A stretch of 60,835 nt of DNA from Komagataeibacter melaceti (GCF_003403295.1 NZ_QUWV01000013.1:1-60835), one strand, 5' to 3'. Counted from the stretch's first letter, positions 1 through 8,906 are shown. Numbers and translations: made by a program. Notes: a model not told the origin generated them from the letters alone.

Positions 1-17
1 GATATCTGACAAAAAAT

Positions 18-41
18 GCCGCCCCCTGAGGCGGCTTTTTT
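18..41 (+). terminator. Rho-independent terminator of a gene left of the window
   Basis: A perfect 6-bp stem, GCCGCC and GGCGGC, encloses a 6-nt loop and is followed directly by six T. It reads left to right, so it should end a transcript that starts outside the window. No convincing gene lies between it and the stop of the next gene at 310. Confidence 0.8.
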
Positions 42-309
42 GCGTCCTGAATTCCACCGCAGGAAATACATAGGAAACAGACGGAAAGATAATCCGGCGC
101 AGTTTTGTCGAAGGTCACAGATGTGTGAAGGTGGGTGCTCTCGTATTGTCTCTTTCGTAATTTGCCGCAAACGGCATTCCTTCGGATGCTGAACAGTGGG
201 ACCGGATTGTGGTGTGTCTCGTGTCCTCTGCTGGAGAATATATCCTGTAGATGGACGGTCCTGCGCCGTTTAGTGGGGATGTCCATAAAAACTCACACGA
301 GACTACATC

Positions 310-1602
310 TCATCTGTCGTGACTGAAGATTTCATGACAATGACGAATGAGAAGATTGCGGGCTACACGTCTGCGGTAAGCAGCGGTAGAGCGCATGTCG
401 TCAATGGGTGCGATTTCTGACATTGCCAGTTCTGCTGCGGATCGGATGTGTTCTGCATCCTGCGTTCCTGCTGCGAGGAGGCGGTGCGCTTCGGGGCACG
501 TCATCGGCACGGGGCCAACTGCCCCGAAAGCAAAGCTGACTCCGGCAGGATCTTCGGGGACCATGACTGTTGCCAGGGAAAGTTTTGAAATCGCTTGCGC
601 CCTGCGTGGTCCGACCTTTGTAAATCTCTGCGGCTGTGCCAGGCATTTTTCAGGAATAACGAAACCTGAAATCAGTTCACCTGGTGCGCGCTGCGTGCGC
701 CCCGCACCTGTCACGAATTCATGGACAGGCATCTCCCGGCTACCGTCGCGATGGATTAGCTTGATTCGTGCCTGCAGGGCCACCAGTGCTGGAAGGCCGT
801 CACCCGCCGGGGACGCTGTTGCGATATTGCCACCAATGGTTGCGGCATTCCTGACCTGCGGGCTGCCAACGCCGTGTGCGACATCCCGGATAATCGGGAC
901 ATGGCGCGCAATGACAGGATGATGCAGCAGGTCCTGCCAGCGCATCAGGGCGCCGATGACAAGATTGCCGCCTTCCCGAAAGACCTGATGCAGTTCGGGT
1001 GCATCCAGTCGATCAAGCGGAAAGAGACGAAGCTGATCAAGGTCATGCCCGGCACGTACCACAAGGTCAGTTCCACCAGCAATCGGGACCAGATCCGGCT
1101 CTTGGGCCAGACGGGCCAGCCCTTCTGTCATGGACAGATCTGCCCGGCGTGAAGGGCAGTCTTTTTTTCGTGGCTGACAGCCTGTCTTTTCCAGCGCGGC
1201 GCGGATTTTTACGTATCCTGTGCAGCGGCACAGATTGCCTTCAAGTGCATCGTCAGGCGTATCATCCGGGTGTCGGCCAGCCCATGCCATGACAATTCCG
1301 GGCGTGCAGAAGCCACACTGAACCGCTCCGGCGCGTGCAAGGCCAGCGCAGATTTCAGACCCGTCCGGGGCCTGCGCGAGTTCTTCAATGGTTGTGACCG
1401 TGGCACCTTCCAGTGTTTCGACTGCCTGCAGGCAGGAGCATACTGGCCTGCCATCAACCAGTACCGTGCAGGCTCCACATTCTCCCTCGCCACAGCCAGA
1501 TTTGGCACCGTTCAGGTGGAAGTCGTCGCGCAGGACCTGCAGCAATGTCCGGCCACCATGCGGAACCTGAACGGGGGCGCCATTGATCTGGAATGTAATC
1601 AT
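310..1602 (-). CDS. Xanthine dehydrogenase-like small subunit: [2Fe-2S] and FAD domains
   Basis: 430 aa. This is the electron-transfer subunit of a xanthine dehydrogenase/aldehyde oxidase family molybdoenzyme, passing electrons from the molybdenum centre through two [2Fe-2S] clusters to FAD. Cluster one cysteines are C37, C42, C45 and C55 or C57. Cluster two is C96, C99, C125 and C127 (CGFCTPG, LCRCTGY). A CO-dehydrogenase-type FAD domain follows from about residue 160, with AGGTDL at 175-180 and TIGGNIATASPAGD at 255-268. The ATG at 1602 overlaps the TGA of the molybdopterin subunit (ATGA), so the two are translationally coupled. No XdhC-type maturation gene is adjacent. The fold and cofactors are clear. 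The substrate (purine, aldehyde or N-heterocycle) cannot be read from this subunit. Confidence 0.88.
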   Translation of the reverse strand: MITFQINGAPVQVPHGGRTLLQVLRDDFHLNGAKSGCGEGECGACTVLVDGRPVCSCLQAVETLEGATVTTIEELAQAPDGSEICAGLARAGAVQCGFCTPGIVMAWAGRHPDDTPDDALEGNLCRCTGYVKIRAALEKTGCQPRKKDCPSRRADLSMTEGLARLAQEPDLVPIAGGTDLVVRAGHDLDQLRLFPLDRLDAPELHQVFREGGNLVIGALMRWQDLLHHPVIARHVPIIRDVAHGVGSPQVRNAATIGGNIATASPAGDGLPALVALQARIKLIHRDGSREMPVHEFVTGAGRTQRAPGELISGFVIPEKCLAQPQRFTKVGPRRAQAISKLSLATVMVPEDPAGVSFAFGAVGPVPMTCPEAHRLLAAGTQDAEHIRSAAELAMSEIAPIDDMRSTAAYRRRVARNLLIRHCHEIFSHDR

Positions 1603-3758
1603 GACAGCGCTTCCTCCATGACCGGCAGGATAGCTTCCGGCCTGATCGGAAATTGTGTGAACCGATGGCCCAGCAGGCGGGCCAAGGCATTGGCGACAGC
1701 CGCAGCAGCAGGTGTCAGCCCGACTTCCGCGATGCCTCGCGCGCCAAGGGGGTTTGATGCATCGGGATGGTTGAGCAGATGGACGCGCACATCTGTCGGC
1801 ACATCGCGGATGGTGGGCAGGATATAGGATGAAAACCGGTTGTTCAGGACGTGCCCGTCGCGCTGCACCAGATCTTCGCTCAGCGCAAAGCCCAATCCCT
1901 GCGCCAGCCCGCCTTCGATCTGGCCTGTCACGCCATCGGGGTTGATGACTGTTCCGGCATCAAGCCATGTTTCGACCTGTTCCACCGTCACATTGGCCGT
2001 CACGGTATCCAGCGCGAGGCGTACCACCTGTATTCCGTAGGAATAACCCACGTGAGGTGCACCAAGCACAAGCTTTTCCGGAAAGGCTGGTGCGAAATGC
2101 GCGGTTTCCTGCAGCGCGCCATTTTCACCGGCGGCAATGCGTATGGCGAGTTGTTCTGCGGCCCGCGCCACGGCATTGCCTGTTACAACCACGGAGCGGG
2201 ATGCATTGGTGGACCATGAATTCGTGTTGTCCGTTGTGCCAATATCCAGATGGATGTCCTGCGCCGTGCAGCCCAGACGTGACGCGGCGATCTGCTGGAA
2301 TGCGGACAGATTGCCCTCACCCAGATCAGCGCTTGAACAGTCCAGCCAGAACTGCCCGTTTTCATCCCGGCGCAGGGTAGCACTCGATCCTGGTTCAGCA
2401 CCGGCCCCCAACCCGAAACCCTGCCAGACGAATGCAAACCCCGTCGCACGGCATTTACCATCGGCTGCAATCTGCGGAAGTGTCCTGTCAGGGGACGAGA
2501 GTAATGGCCCCTTACGTGCTGCCGCGACCAGACGGGAGAGGGTCACATCATTGCGCACGATATGGCCCGCCCCGGCGCGATCCCCGCCGGATAAAAGGTT
2601 GCGCACCCGGAAATCGATAGGATCAATGCCGCATTTCGCCGCCAGTTCATCCATGGCCTGCTCAATGCCCAGAATGACCTGAGGATTGCCAAAACCACGG
2701 AATGCCGATGCATTCCCGGTATTGGTATGCACGACACGGCCCCGGATACGGCTGGCCTGAAAGCGGTAGGGACCGGATGCATGTTCCGCGGCAAGGACCA
2801 GAACAGGTGGCCCCAGCGTCATGTAGGCACCCGTATCAGCCAGCAGATTTGCCCGGAAACCCGTCAGCCGCCCCTGCGTATCGCACCCCACCTCAACATC
2901 GACTTCAAACCGGTGGCGTTTGACGGAATAGGCGATACTTTCCTCGCGCCCATAGACATACCGCGCGGGACGACCCGTTGCCTGCACGGCCAGTGCCAGA
3001 TGCGCCTGAACGTTCAGGTCTTCCTTGCCACCAAAAGCCCCGCCCATGGGGGGATGGGACACATGGATTTCCTCAAGGGGCACACCCAGAATGGCGGCAA
3101 TCTGTTTCTGGTCTGCAAATGGGTTCTGGCCGCCACAGATAATGGCGATCCGCTGCCTGTCGTCGCGATAGGCAATGCCCGCCTCTGGCTCCAGAAACGC
3201 ATGTTCCTGCCGGCCGGTGCTGTAGGTCAGGCGTACGACATGATCCGAGGCTGCCATGACTGCCTCGACATCGCCAAAGCCAAGATCGACCTCATGGCAG
3301 AGATTGCCATCAGGCCCGATCCGGGGTGCATCCGGCTCCAGCGCCAGCCTTGCATCCATGATGGCGGGCAGGTCTTCATATTCAACCCGGATCAGTTGGC
3401 AGGCCGCCTGTGCTTCCCGTTCGCTTTCAGCAATGACAAGGGCCACGGCATCACCACAGAAGCGTACCCTGTCATGGCACAGGACAGGTTGATCCGGGGC
3501 GATCAGGCCGAAACTGTTAAGGCCCGGAACATCGGCATGGGTCAGCACGCGCAGGACCCCCGGCGCCTGTCGGGCGGTAAGCGTATTGATTGCAAGGATA
3601 CGGGCATGGGCACGCCCGGCCCGCAGGACAGCGAGATGAACCATCTGGTCCCGATACAGGTCGGATGGATATCGGAACGTGCCGCTGGCTTTATCCAGGG
3701 CGTCCCATTTCTGGATGGATTGTCCAATCACGGCTGTGCTCCGGCGTGTTCGGGTCAT
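1599..3758 (-). CDS. Xanthine dehydrogenase-like molybdopterin-binding subunit
   Basis: 719 aa. This is the catalytic subunit that would hydroxylate a C-H bond with water at a molybdenum-cytosine-dinucleotide or molybdopterin centre. The N-terminal a/b hammerhead domain is followed by the cofactor-binding part with GGAFGGKED and RGFGNPQ. The C-terminal AEVGLTPAAAA stretch supplies the expected catalytic Glu of the family. I chose ATG 3758 over an in-frame TTG 57 nt upstream because the longer version would run through the inverted-repeat promoter region and lacks family similarity. It is the first gene of a two-gene operon divergent from a TetR gene, which probably represses it. At this length it is somewhat short for classical XDH, so an aldehyde or heterocycle oxidoreductase is possible. 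Confidence 0.85.
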   Translation of the reverse strand: MTRTRRSTAVIGQSIQKWDALDKASGTFRYPSDLYRDQMVHLAVLRAGRAHARILAINTLTARQAPGVLRVLTHADVPGLNSFGLIAPDQPVLCHDRVRFCGDAVALVIAESEREAQAACQLIRVEYEDLPAIMDARLALEPDAPRIGPDGNLCHEVDLGFGDVEAVMAASDHVVRLTYSTGRQEHAFLEPEAGIAYRDDRQRIAIICGGQNPFADQKQIAAILGVPLEEIHVSHPPMGGAFGGKEDLNVQAHLALAVQATGRPARYVYGREESIAYSVKRHRFEVDVEVGCDTQGRLTGFRANLLADTGAYMTLGPPVLVLAAEHASGPYRFQASRIRGRVVHTNTGNASAFRGFGNPQVILGIEQAMDELAAKCGIDPIDFRVRNLLSGGDRAGAGHIVRNDVTLSRLVAAARKGPLLSSPDRTLPQIAADGKCRATGFAFVWQGFGLGAGAEPGSSATLRRDENGQFWLDCSSADLGEGNLSAFQQIAASRLGCTAQDIHLDIGTTDNTNSWSTNASRSVVVTGNAVARAAEQLAIRIAAGENGALQETAHFAPAFPEKLVLGAPHVGYSYGIQVVRLALDTVTANVTVEQVETWLDAGTVINPDGVTGQIEGGLAQGLGFALSEDLVQRDGHVLNNRFSSYILPTIRDVPTDVRVHLLNHPDASNPLGARGIAEVGLTPAAAAVANALARLLGHRFTQFPIRPEAILPVMEEALS

Positions 3759-3788
3759 GGCGTTCGCTGATGTGGCATATGAACGCCA

Positions 3789-3826
3789 ATACGCTACGGA
3801 ACGTATCGTAGTCAATAATCGATACG
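3789..3826. promoter_or_regulatory. Candidate TetR operator between the XDH-like operon and tetR
   Basis: In the divergent promoter region CGTATCG (3802-3808) and CGATACG (3820-3826) form a perfect 7-bp inverted repeat. ATACG (3789-3793) and CGTAT (3802-3806) form an overlapping one. The placement between a TetR gene and its divergent neighbour is typical of autoregulatory operators. Binding by this TetR protein is inferred. Confidence 0.5.
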
Positions 3827-3887
3827 GAGCGTTGCGAAAAATATCAGGTCATGGCAGTTTCCTGATACAGACCGCCGGAGAGCCATT

Positions 3888-4469
3888 TTGAGCACCGCCA
3901 GCCCAGCCCGCGTTTCCAGCACCGCGCCCGCAGGTAGTGGACGCAGGCGAAGTCAGGAAGCCACGGACCTTGCACGTGCGGCGGCGTTGACGCTTGCATA
4001 TGATCTGGGGCCAGAGCGGGTCACGATGGAGGCGATAGCAAGCCATTCGGGCGTAGCAAAAACGACGCTCTACCGACGGTGGAACAGTGCGGCTGCCGTT
4101 ATCATGGATGCATTCCTGTCCGAACTGACACCGCGCATTGCCTATCGTGCGGGGGAGAATGTCAGGCAGACGCTCATTCTGGCGCTGCAAGACCTCAGCC
4201 ACGCCCTGGATGATTCACGGCGGCGGCTTCTGCGGCATATGATCGCCGCGGCGCAGTCCAGTCCGTCACTTGAGCAGGCATTCTGGGAACGATGGATTGA
4301 ACCGCGCAGAAAGGCCGGGATCGCCGCACTCGAGCAGTTTGGGGCGCATGCGGAGACTGGCGGGCGTATTCTCGACCTGCTGTATGGGGCGTTTTACTAC
4401 CGTATGCTGATTCCATACGCGCCCATAACGGATACATGGATTGAACAGATCGTGGATCAGGTCCTGTAA
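3888..4469 (+). CDS. TetR/AcrR family regulator, divergent from XDH-like operon
   Basis: 193 aa. The N-terminal helix-turn-helix domain (about residues 24-70) contains VTMEAIASHSGVAKTTLYRR, the standard TetR recognition region. The C-terminal half is helical ligand-binding sequence without an assignable ligand. It starts with TTG at 3888, supported by GGAG 7 nt upstream. The first 20 residues are low-complexity Ser/Ala/Arg. It is divergent from the molybdoenzyme genes and 180 bp upstream of a sugar symporter, so it may control either or both. Confidence 0.87.
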   Translation: MSTASPARVSSTAPAGSGRRRSQEATDLARAAALTLAYDLGPERVTMEAIASHSGVAKTTLYRRWNSAAAVIMDAFLSELTPRIAYRAGENVRQTLILALQDLSHALDDSRRRLLRHMIAAAQSSPSLEQAFWERWIEPRRKAGIAALEQFGAHAETGGRILDLLYGAFYYRMLIPYAPITDTWIEQIVDQVL

Positions 4470-4619
4470 GTAGTGCCGTATTCTTACGTGTAGATACAGG
4501 TATTGGGCGGCATCGAGCCACGCTGATCTCCCCTGAATGTGGACCTCTCATGACTGGACAGGGAATGAACCGCGTACGCGTGGCTTGTCGTTCTGTCAGT
4601 GTATGATAGCGTTCGTCTG

Positions 4620-4631
4620 AACCAGATATTT
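4620..4631 (+). promoter_or_regulatory. Possible weak copy of the AACCAG-type operator
   Basis: AACCAGATATTT matches 11 of 12 positions of the AACCAGATAGTT element found in the 24-39 kb island. It lies 28 nt upstream of the ATG of the GPH transporter, a similar distance to the island sites. Its AT flanks are not conserved, and CTGAA/TTCAG form a separate local inverted repeat, so it may be chance. Confidence 0.25.
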
Positions 4632-4647
4632 CAGGGGCAATGGAATA

Positions 4648-5952
4648 ATGGAAAGCCGTCAGATTCTATCCCTGAAAGAAAAGATGGCTTACGGTTGTGG
4701 TGATGCTGCCTCCAACATGATGTGGGGCATGACGTCATCCTACCTGATGTATTATTACACGGATATTTATGGCCTGCCTCTGGTTGCCGTATCGTGGATA
4801 CTGCTGGTGGCCCGTGTTGTTGATGCCTTCTGTGATCCGGCTATCGGCTATGTCGTTGACCGTGTGGGAGGTCTGGTCGTGCCGCGCCTGATCCGCGTTC
4901 TTGCCATTCCCTTCGGCCTGACGGGGTTCCTGTGTTTTCTGGCCCTGCCGCTTTCGCCTGCCGGGAAAGTCCTGTGGGCGGGGCTGACCTATATTGTGTT
5001 CGGTGCGATCTATTCGTGCATCAATACGCCCTATGGTGCGCTGGCGGTCATGATGAGCAGATCCGTCACAGGGCGTGTGGGCCTGAATGCGTTCCGTATG
5101 ATGGGCTGCCAGGCCGGATCGCTGCTTGTCGCGTTACTGACCATTCCCGCCATTACCTGGCTGGGTGGGGGCGAGAGTGCGGCGCAGCACCGGTATGGCA
5201 TGGCAGTGTATGTGCTGGGCCTGTCGGTTCTGGGCAGTGTTTTATGGCTTTGCGTGGCGCGTGGCTGCACCGTGCGGCATCCGCCAGCCCCCGTCCGGCA
5301 GAATCTGGTGGTTACACTGCGGCATCTGGGTGTAAACCGTCAGTGGGTGCTCAGTAACCTTCTTGCGTTCTTCTATTTTGTAGGGCAGGCGGCCCTTTTC
5401 GGGTTTGCCCTGTACTATGCCCGTATCATTCTTGGTGGTACGGAGCAGCTTGGCGCCAATATCATTACCTTTATCACTGTCCTGCTGTTTGCGGGCGTAC
5501 CCGCGTGTCTTCCGCTTGCCCGTCATCTAGGGAGCGTGCGCAGCGGGATCGTATGCCTGATTGCGCAGGGAGCGGCTTATCTGGCCATGGCTGTGGCAGG
5601 CGCCTCCGTGACCGGTTTTTTCCTGTCGGTCAGCCTTCTGGCGCTGGCGCAGGGTGTTATGTCGCCGCTGTATTACACCCTGCTGGCACAGGCCGTGGAT
5701 GATGGTGATCCGCGCACATCAACCGGATCGGCAGGTCTTGCATATTCGATCAATACATGGGTCACGAAACTGGCGATGGGCCTGACCGGCTTCGTTCTGG
5801 CGCAGTTCCTGTCACAGGGCCACTATGTTGAAAATGGAGTTACGCAGCCACCGGAACTGTCATCGTGGATTACAGCCGGATTTGTCTGGTTGCCGCTGGG
5901 GGCGGTCTGCATGCAGACGCTGTGCCTGCTGGCATGGCGCGACAGGGACTGA
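4648..5952 (+). CDS. GPH-family (glycoside-pentoside-hexuronide) cation symporter
   Basis: 434 aa, polytopic, with roughly 12 hydrophobic segments. The N-terminus (LSLKEKMAYGCGDAASNMMW) and the following VVDAFCDPAIGYVVDR are hallmark sequences of the MFS_2/GPH family, which imports glycosides, pentosides or hexuronides with Na+ or H+. Typical proteins in this family are 440-480 aa, so this one is full length and compact. AGGGG lies 10 nt before the ATG. It stands alone between a TetR gene and a convergent acetyltransferase gene, with no glycosidase beside it, so the sugar cannot be predicted. Confidence 0.85.
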   Translation: MESRQILSLKEKMAYGCGDAASNMMWGMTSSYLMYYYTDIYGLPLVAVSWILLVARVVDAFCDPAIGYVVDRVGGLVVPRLIRVLAIPFGLTGFLCFLALPLSPAGKVLWAGLTYIVFGAIYSCINTPYGALAVMMSRSVTGRVGLNAFRMMGCQAGSLLVALLTIPAITWLGGGESAAQHRYGMAVYVLGLSVLGSVLWLCVARGCTVRHPPAPVRQNLVVTLRHLGVNRQWVLSNLLAFFYFVGQAALFGFALYYARIILGGTEQLGANIITFITVLLFAGVPACLPLARHLGSVRSGIVCLIAQGAAYLAMAVAGASVTGFFLSVSLLALAQGVMSPLYYTLLAQAVDDGDPRTSTGSAGLAYSINTWVTKLAMGLTGFVLAQFLSQGHYVENGVTQPPELSSWITAGFVWLPLGAVCMQTLCLLAWRDRD

Positions 5953-5971
5953 GTATTCAAAGGATAAGAAG

Positions 5972-6508
5972 TCAGCTACGCAACAGCCGTGCCGGATTGC
6001 CTGCGACCTTTGTGCCAGGGGCAACATCGTGCGTAACGACACTGCCAGCCCCGATAATGGCATCATCCCCGACAGTGATCCCGGGCAGGATAATGGCGCC
6101 ACCGCCAATCCAGACATTTTTACCAATGGTGATGGGACGGCCTGATTCCAGCATTTTCCTGCGTAATTCCGGGTCGCGCGGGTGATCGGCCGCAAGGATC
6201 TGCACGCCGGGGCCAATCTGCGTGCCGTCACCGATCCTGACCGGCACCACGTCCAGCACGATGCAGCCGAAGTTCAGGAACACGTTGTTCCCCAGAAAGA
6301 TATTATAGCCGTAATCACAATGGAAAGGCGCGCGTATGGTAGCGTGCTGTCCAACTGCGCCCAGCCGTTCATGCAGGGAAGCATCCCGGCGGTTATACCG
6401 GGCCAGCCATTCGGCACATTGCGCCATGTCGTGCTGTAATTCGGGGTCGCTTGCGACATACAGGTCGCCCGCCAGCATTTTCTGTTTTTCGGTCCGTTGG
6501 GGCATCAT
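5972..6508 (-). CDS. Maltose/galactoside-type O-acetyltransferase (hexapeptide repeat)
   Basis: 178 aa. It belongs to the LacA/Maa/NodL group, which acetylates a sugar hydroxyl with acetyl-CoA in the cytoplasm. A short Mac-type N-terminal domain is followed by a left-handed beta-helix of hexapeptide repeats ending in VAGNPARLLRS. H109 in AADHPRD is the expected catalytic His. The ATG at 6508 overlaps the TGA of the DUF1349 gene (ATGA), so the two are co-translated. It converges on the GPH symporter with only 19 nt between the stop codons. Acceptor sugar unknown. Confidence 0.87.
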   Translation of the reverse strand: MMPQRTEKQKMLAGDLYVASDPELQHDMAQCAEWLARYNRRDASLHERLGAVGQHATIRAPFHCDYGYNIFLGNNVFLNFGCIVLDVVPVRIGDGTQIGPGVQILAADHPRDPELRRKMLESGRPITIGKNVWIGGGAIILPGITVGDDAIIGAGSVVTHDVAPGTKVAGNPARLLRS

Positions 6509-7200
6509 GTCAGGTCATGCAGCGCCTTGCCCAGTGGTGGGCCAAGTTGCCAGTCTGAAAACCGGACTTTCAGCCCCTGCCGTTCAGGCGTGCAGCACAT
6601 CGGCCCCACCAGATAGGATTGTGCCTGCGGGAAGGGGGCCAGACGCACAAGCGGCCAGATCTTGCCATCATTCGAGACCTGAAGCCTTAATACGCCATCG
6701 GCCACGGTCGCCCGCATCCAGAAATCCTTCGGATCGTCCGTATAGGGAGCGGTGGCCCAGTCCGAACGGCCATCCGTCAGAACGCTGCTGAGCATGGCGC
6801 GCCCATCTGACAGTTCAATCCCGGCCTTGACCCAGTGCCCTTCGTCAATACGGACCATGATACCGGCCTGATCGTACAGCTTTTCATAGGCGGCACGGAT
6901 ACGGAGTTGTGCCGTGAAACGGGCAGGGGCAGGCATGCCGTAAAAATGGCCGCTATCGCGTGTGAACCCATAAAAGGTCTCACGCCAGAAATCCGATCCC
7001 TTATCGGTTATCATGTCCAGAGTATCGGCGGTGATGGCGCTTTTGCGCGGTCGGTTCAGCCACACACCGCCACGCCACGCGCTGGCTGTCCGGGCGTGTG
7101 CCCGCGCGCCCAGAACCATGCCGCCCGCTACGGCTCCCGCCGCGATAACGGTGCGCCGTGTCATACTGGGATGCCTGTTCTTCTCGCCTCTGTCGCTCAC
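6505..7200 (-). CDS. Exported DUF1349 protein with Tat-like signal
   Basis: 231 aa. The N-terminus has a twin-arginine-like leader (SMTRRTVIAAGAVAGG), followed by a concanavalin-like DUF1349 domain of about 190 residues (GIMVRIDEGHWVKAGIE, FWMRATVADGVLRLQVS). The family is thought to bind or act on carbohydrate, but no reaction is established. The start is GTG 7200, supported by AGGAAG 7 nt upstream; an internal ATG at 7164 would keep the leader but has a poorer ribosome site. It is the first gene of a pair with the acetyltransferase and divergent from a TetR gene. An export signal on a protein coupled to a cytosolic enzyme is unusual. Confidence 0.78.
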   Translation of the reverse strand: MSDRGEKNRHPSMTRRTVIAAGAVAGGMVLGARAHARTASAWRGGVWLNRPRKSAITADTLDMITDKGSDFWRETFYGFTRDSGHFYGMPAPARFTAQLRIRAAYEKLYDQAGIMVRIDEGHWVKAGIELSDGRAMLSSVLTDGRSDWATAPYTDDPKDFWMRATVADGVLRLQVSNDGKIWPLVRLAPFPQAQSYLVGPMCCTPERQGLKVRFSDWQLGPPLGKALHDLT

Positions 7201-7235
7201 TGCTAGACTTCCTGTGTCCGTTAGGATTTTTTATT

Positions 7236-7255
7236 TATGTACGTTTGTACACATA
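7236..7255. promoter_or_regulatory. Candidate TetR operator, TGTAC-N4-GTACA
   Basis: TGTAC (7238-7242) and GTACA (7247-7251) form a perfect inverted repeat around GTTT in the 36-bp space between the divergent DUF1349 and tetR starts. If the TetR protein starts at ATG 7279 rather than ATG 7237, the palindrome lies wholly in the promoter. Binding is inferred from position. Confidence 0.5.
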
Positions 7256-7833
7256 GCGCAAGGCCAAACCGCCCCCACATGTCCAGCAACCGGAATACGA
7301 CCCGCCGCTTTGATCCTGACCGCAAGCAGCGCATTATTGATGCAGTGCTTGATGTCATTTTGGAGCATGGCGTGCAGGGCACGACACACCGGCGTGTGGC
7401 CGCAGCGGCAGGTGTGCCCCTTGGCTCCATGAGTTATCATTTCCGGGGTATGGACGAACTGCTGCATATTGCCTTTACGCAGGTTGCCCGGACCAGTTCG
7501 TCTGAATTCGTTGCGCGACTGGCCCAGGCCCGGAATCGGGAAGAGGCGATACAGGCAATCGTTGACATCATTGCCGGCAATATATGGTCAACACCGCGCA
7601 CGTTATTGCTGAGCTATGAACTTTATGCATTTGCCGCCCGCAGGCCTGAACTGACCGCCATCATGCGCGAATGGATGCAGGCCAGCAGGGATGCGCTGGG
7701 GCGCTTCTTTGATCCCCTGACATGCCGTGCGCTGGATGCTCTGGTGGAGGGGATGGGTATCCATGGGTCTGTGGACCCTTCACTACTGGACCGTAAGGAG
7801 GTGGAAGATATCATTCGTCGGGTTTGTGGATAG
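7237..7833 (+). CDS. TetR family regulator, divergent from DUF1349/acetyltransferase
   Basis: Up to 198 aa. The HTH (RRVAAAAGVPLGSMSYHF) is clear at about residues 50-70, and the remainder is an all-helical effector domain of TetR type. Two starts are possible: ATG 7237 with AGGA 10 nt upstream, or ATG 7279, which frees the palindrome at 7238-7251 from the coding sequence. The Pfam-like core (FDPDRKQRIIDAVLDVILEH) begins after the second ATG, so the shorter protein of 184 aa would be complete. It likely represses the divergent exported protein/acetyltransferase pair. Confidence 0.85.
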   Translation: MYVCTHSARPNRPHMSSNRNTTRRFDPDRKQRIIDAVLDVILEHGVQGTTHRRVAAAAGVPLGSMSYHFRGMDELLHIAFTQVARTSSSEFVARLAQARNREEAIQAIVDIIAGNIWSTPRTLLLSYELYAFAARRPELTAIMREWMQASRDALGRFFDPLTCRALDALVEGMGIHGSVDPSLLDRKEVEDIIRRVCG

Positions 7834-8906
7834 AAAATTTCAACAAATATTTATATTAAATATGTATTTTTCAATAAATAATCTGGATTGTATTTATTTA
7901 CATGTTCGCTGTGGCTGGATGAGAGGGCTGGCAATTACCTCCCATCATGGATGATGTGCTGACAGGAGGGAAGTTTTTTAACTTCTTCCAGAAGGCCGCG
8001 TTTCTATCATTCTCCATTGTGCCGGAGGCGCAAAGCTCGGAACAACACTGCCAGTCGCGATGGTTATGAGCATTTTTGCCTGTCCACATGACGGCGACAT
8101 CGTGTCCTGATCGGTCAGGTTATGGATGGGTTCGCTATCGGCACCATGGACAGGAGACCCCGGCTTGAACGGAGAACCTTGCCGGGTCTCGAGCCAGGCA
8201 GCCTCCATCTGAAGTGACATACAAAGACATGCGTACCGACTGAATTGAAGCATTCCTCATGAAGCGCCGCACCGTTCGGTCATGGTAGCGCGATGGGGGA
8301 TGTAGCTGCGATTTCCCCTAAACTGGAATTGGATAAAAGATATCCATTCCATGAGTATTTCTTTATCCATCAATGTATAGGTGGAATATAATTTATGAAA
8401 TAATTGCTGCCATGTATGGGGCAGGTGAGGGGATGAAAAATGCCTTTCCCCTCATCACGCTGGTCAGATGGTAGATTCGTGGCATCGAGTGTCTTAATTC
8501 TATTTAGACCAAACGGGCATAAAACTAAATATTTTTTCGAATATGACCGCAATAACATGCTGATATTAAACAACTTACACCGTGGCGCTTATGGCACCAG
8601 ATGTATGTATCACGTGTACGTTACATCGCGTCGGGTTGCGGGTTCGGATTCGTCTATATATCAACGGATACAGACGATGCCTCGATAACCTGTCGGGGTA
8701 TGGCAGGAAGACGATCCAGTTTGAAAAAGGGGATCATGTCCACGCGAAATGATTGTCATGCAATCTGGATAGTCACCAAGGCCGGACCCATGCCTGTTGT
8801 TTTGGGTTTACTGAAAGATCAGGAATGTTGCAGGTGTTAAATAAGTAACAATACAAATTTCCTGCATATATTTTTGATTAAAAACAATTCCCGGAGAATT
8901 ATTTCC
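7834..8906. other. Long AT-rich intergenic region without a convincing gene
   Basis: This 1.07-kb stretch separates tetR from the aldehyde dehydrogenase gene. Its base composition is clearly more AT-rich than its neighbours, notably 7835-7900 and 8320-8580. Short open frames on both strands have no recognisable domain, poor ribosome sites and atypical codon use. A near-perfect inverted repeat, TGGAATTGGATA (8324-8335) and TATCCATTCCA (8341-8351), is present. It could be decayed mobile DNA, a small RNA locus or a long leader, but nothing decides between these. Confidence 0.4.
8828..8857 (+). promoter_or_regulatory. Possible sigma70 promoter of the aldehyde dehydrogenase gene
   Basis: TTGCAG (8828-8833) and TACAAA (8852-8857) are spaced by 18 nt, about 50 nt upstream of ATG 8907. 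Both hexamers match consensus only in part, so this is a suggestion. Confidence 0.3.

Noticed and set aside
135-326. Small open frame at the left edge
   Set aside because: No ribosome site, no domain, and it overlaps the end of the XDH-like gene.
7978-8253. Possible transposase remnant on the minus strand
   Set aside because: No transposase motif or terminal repeats could be seen, so an insertion sequence cannot be claimed.
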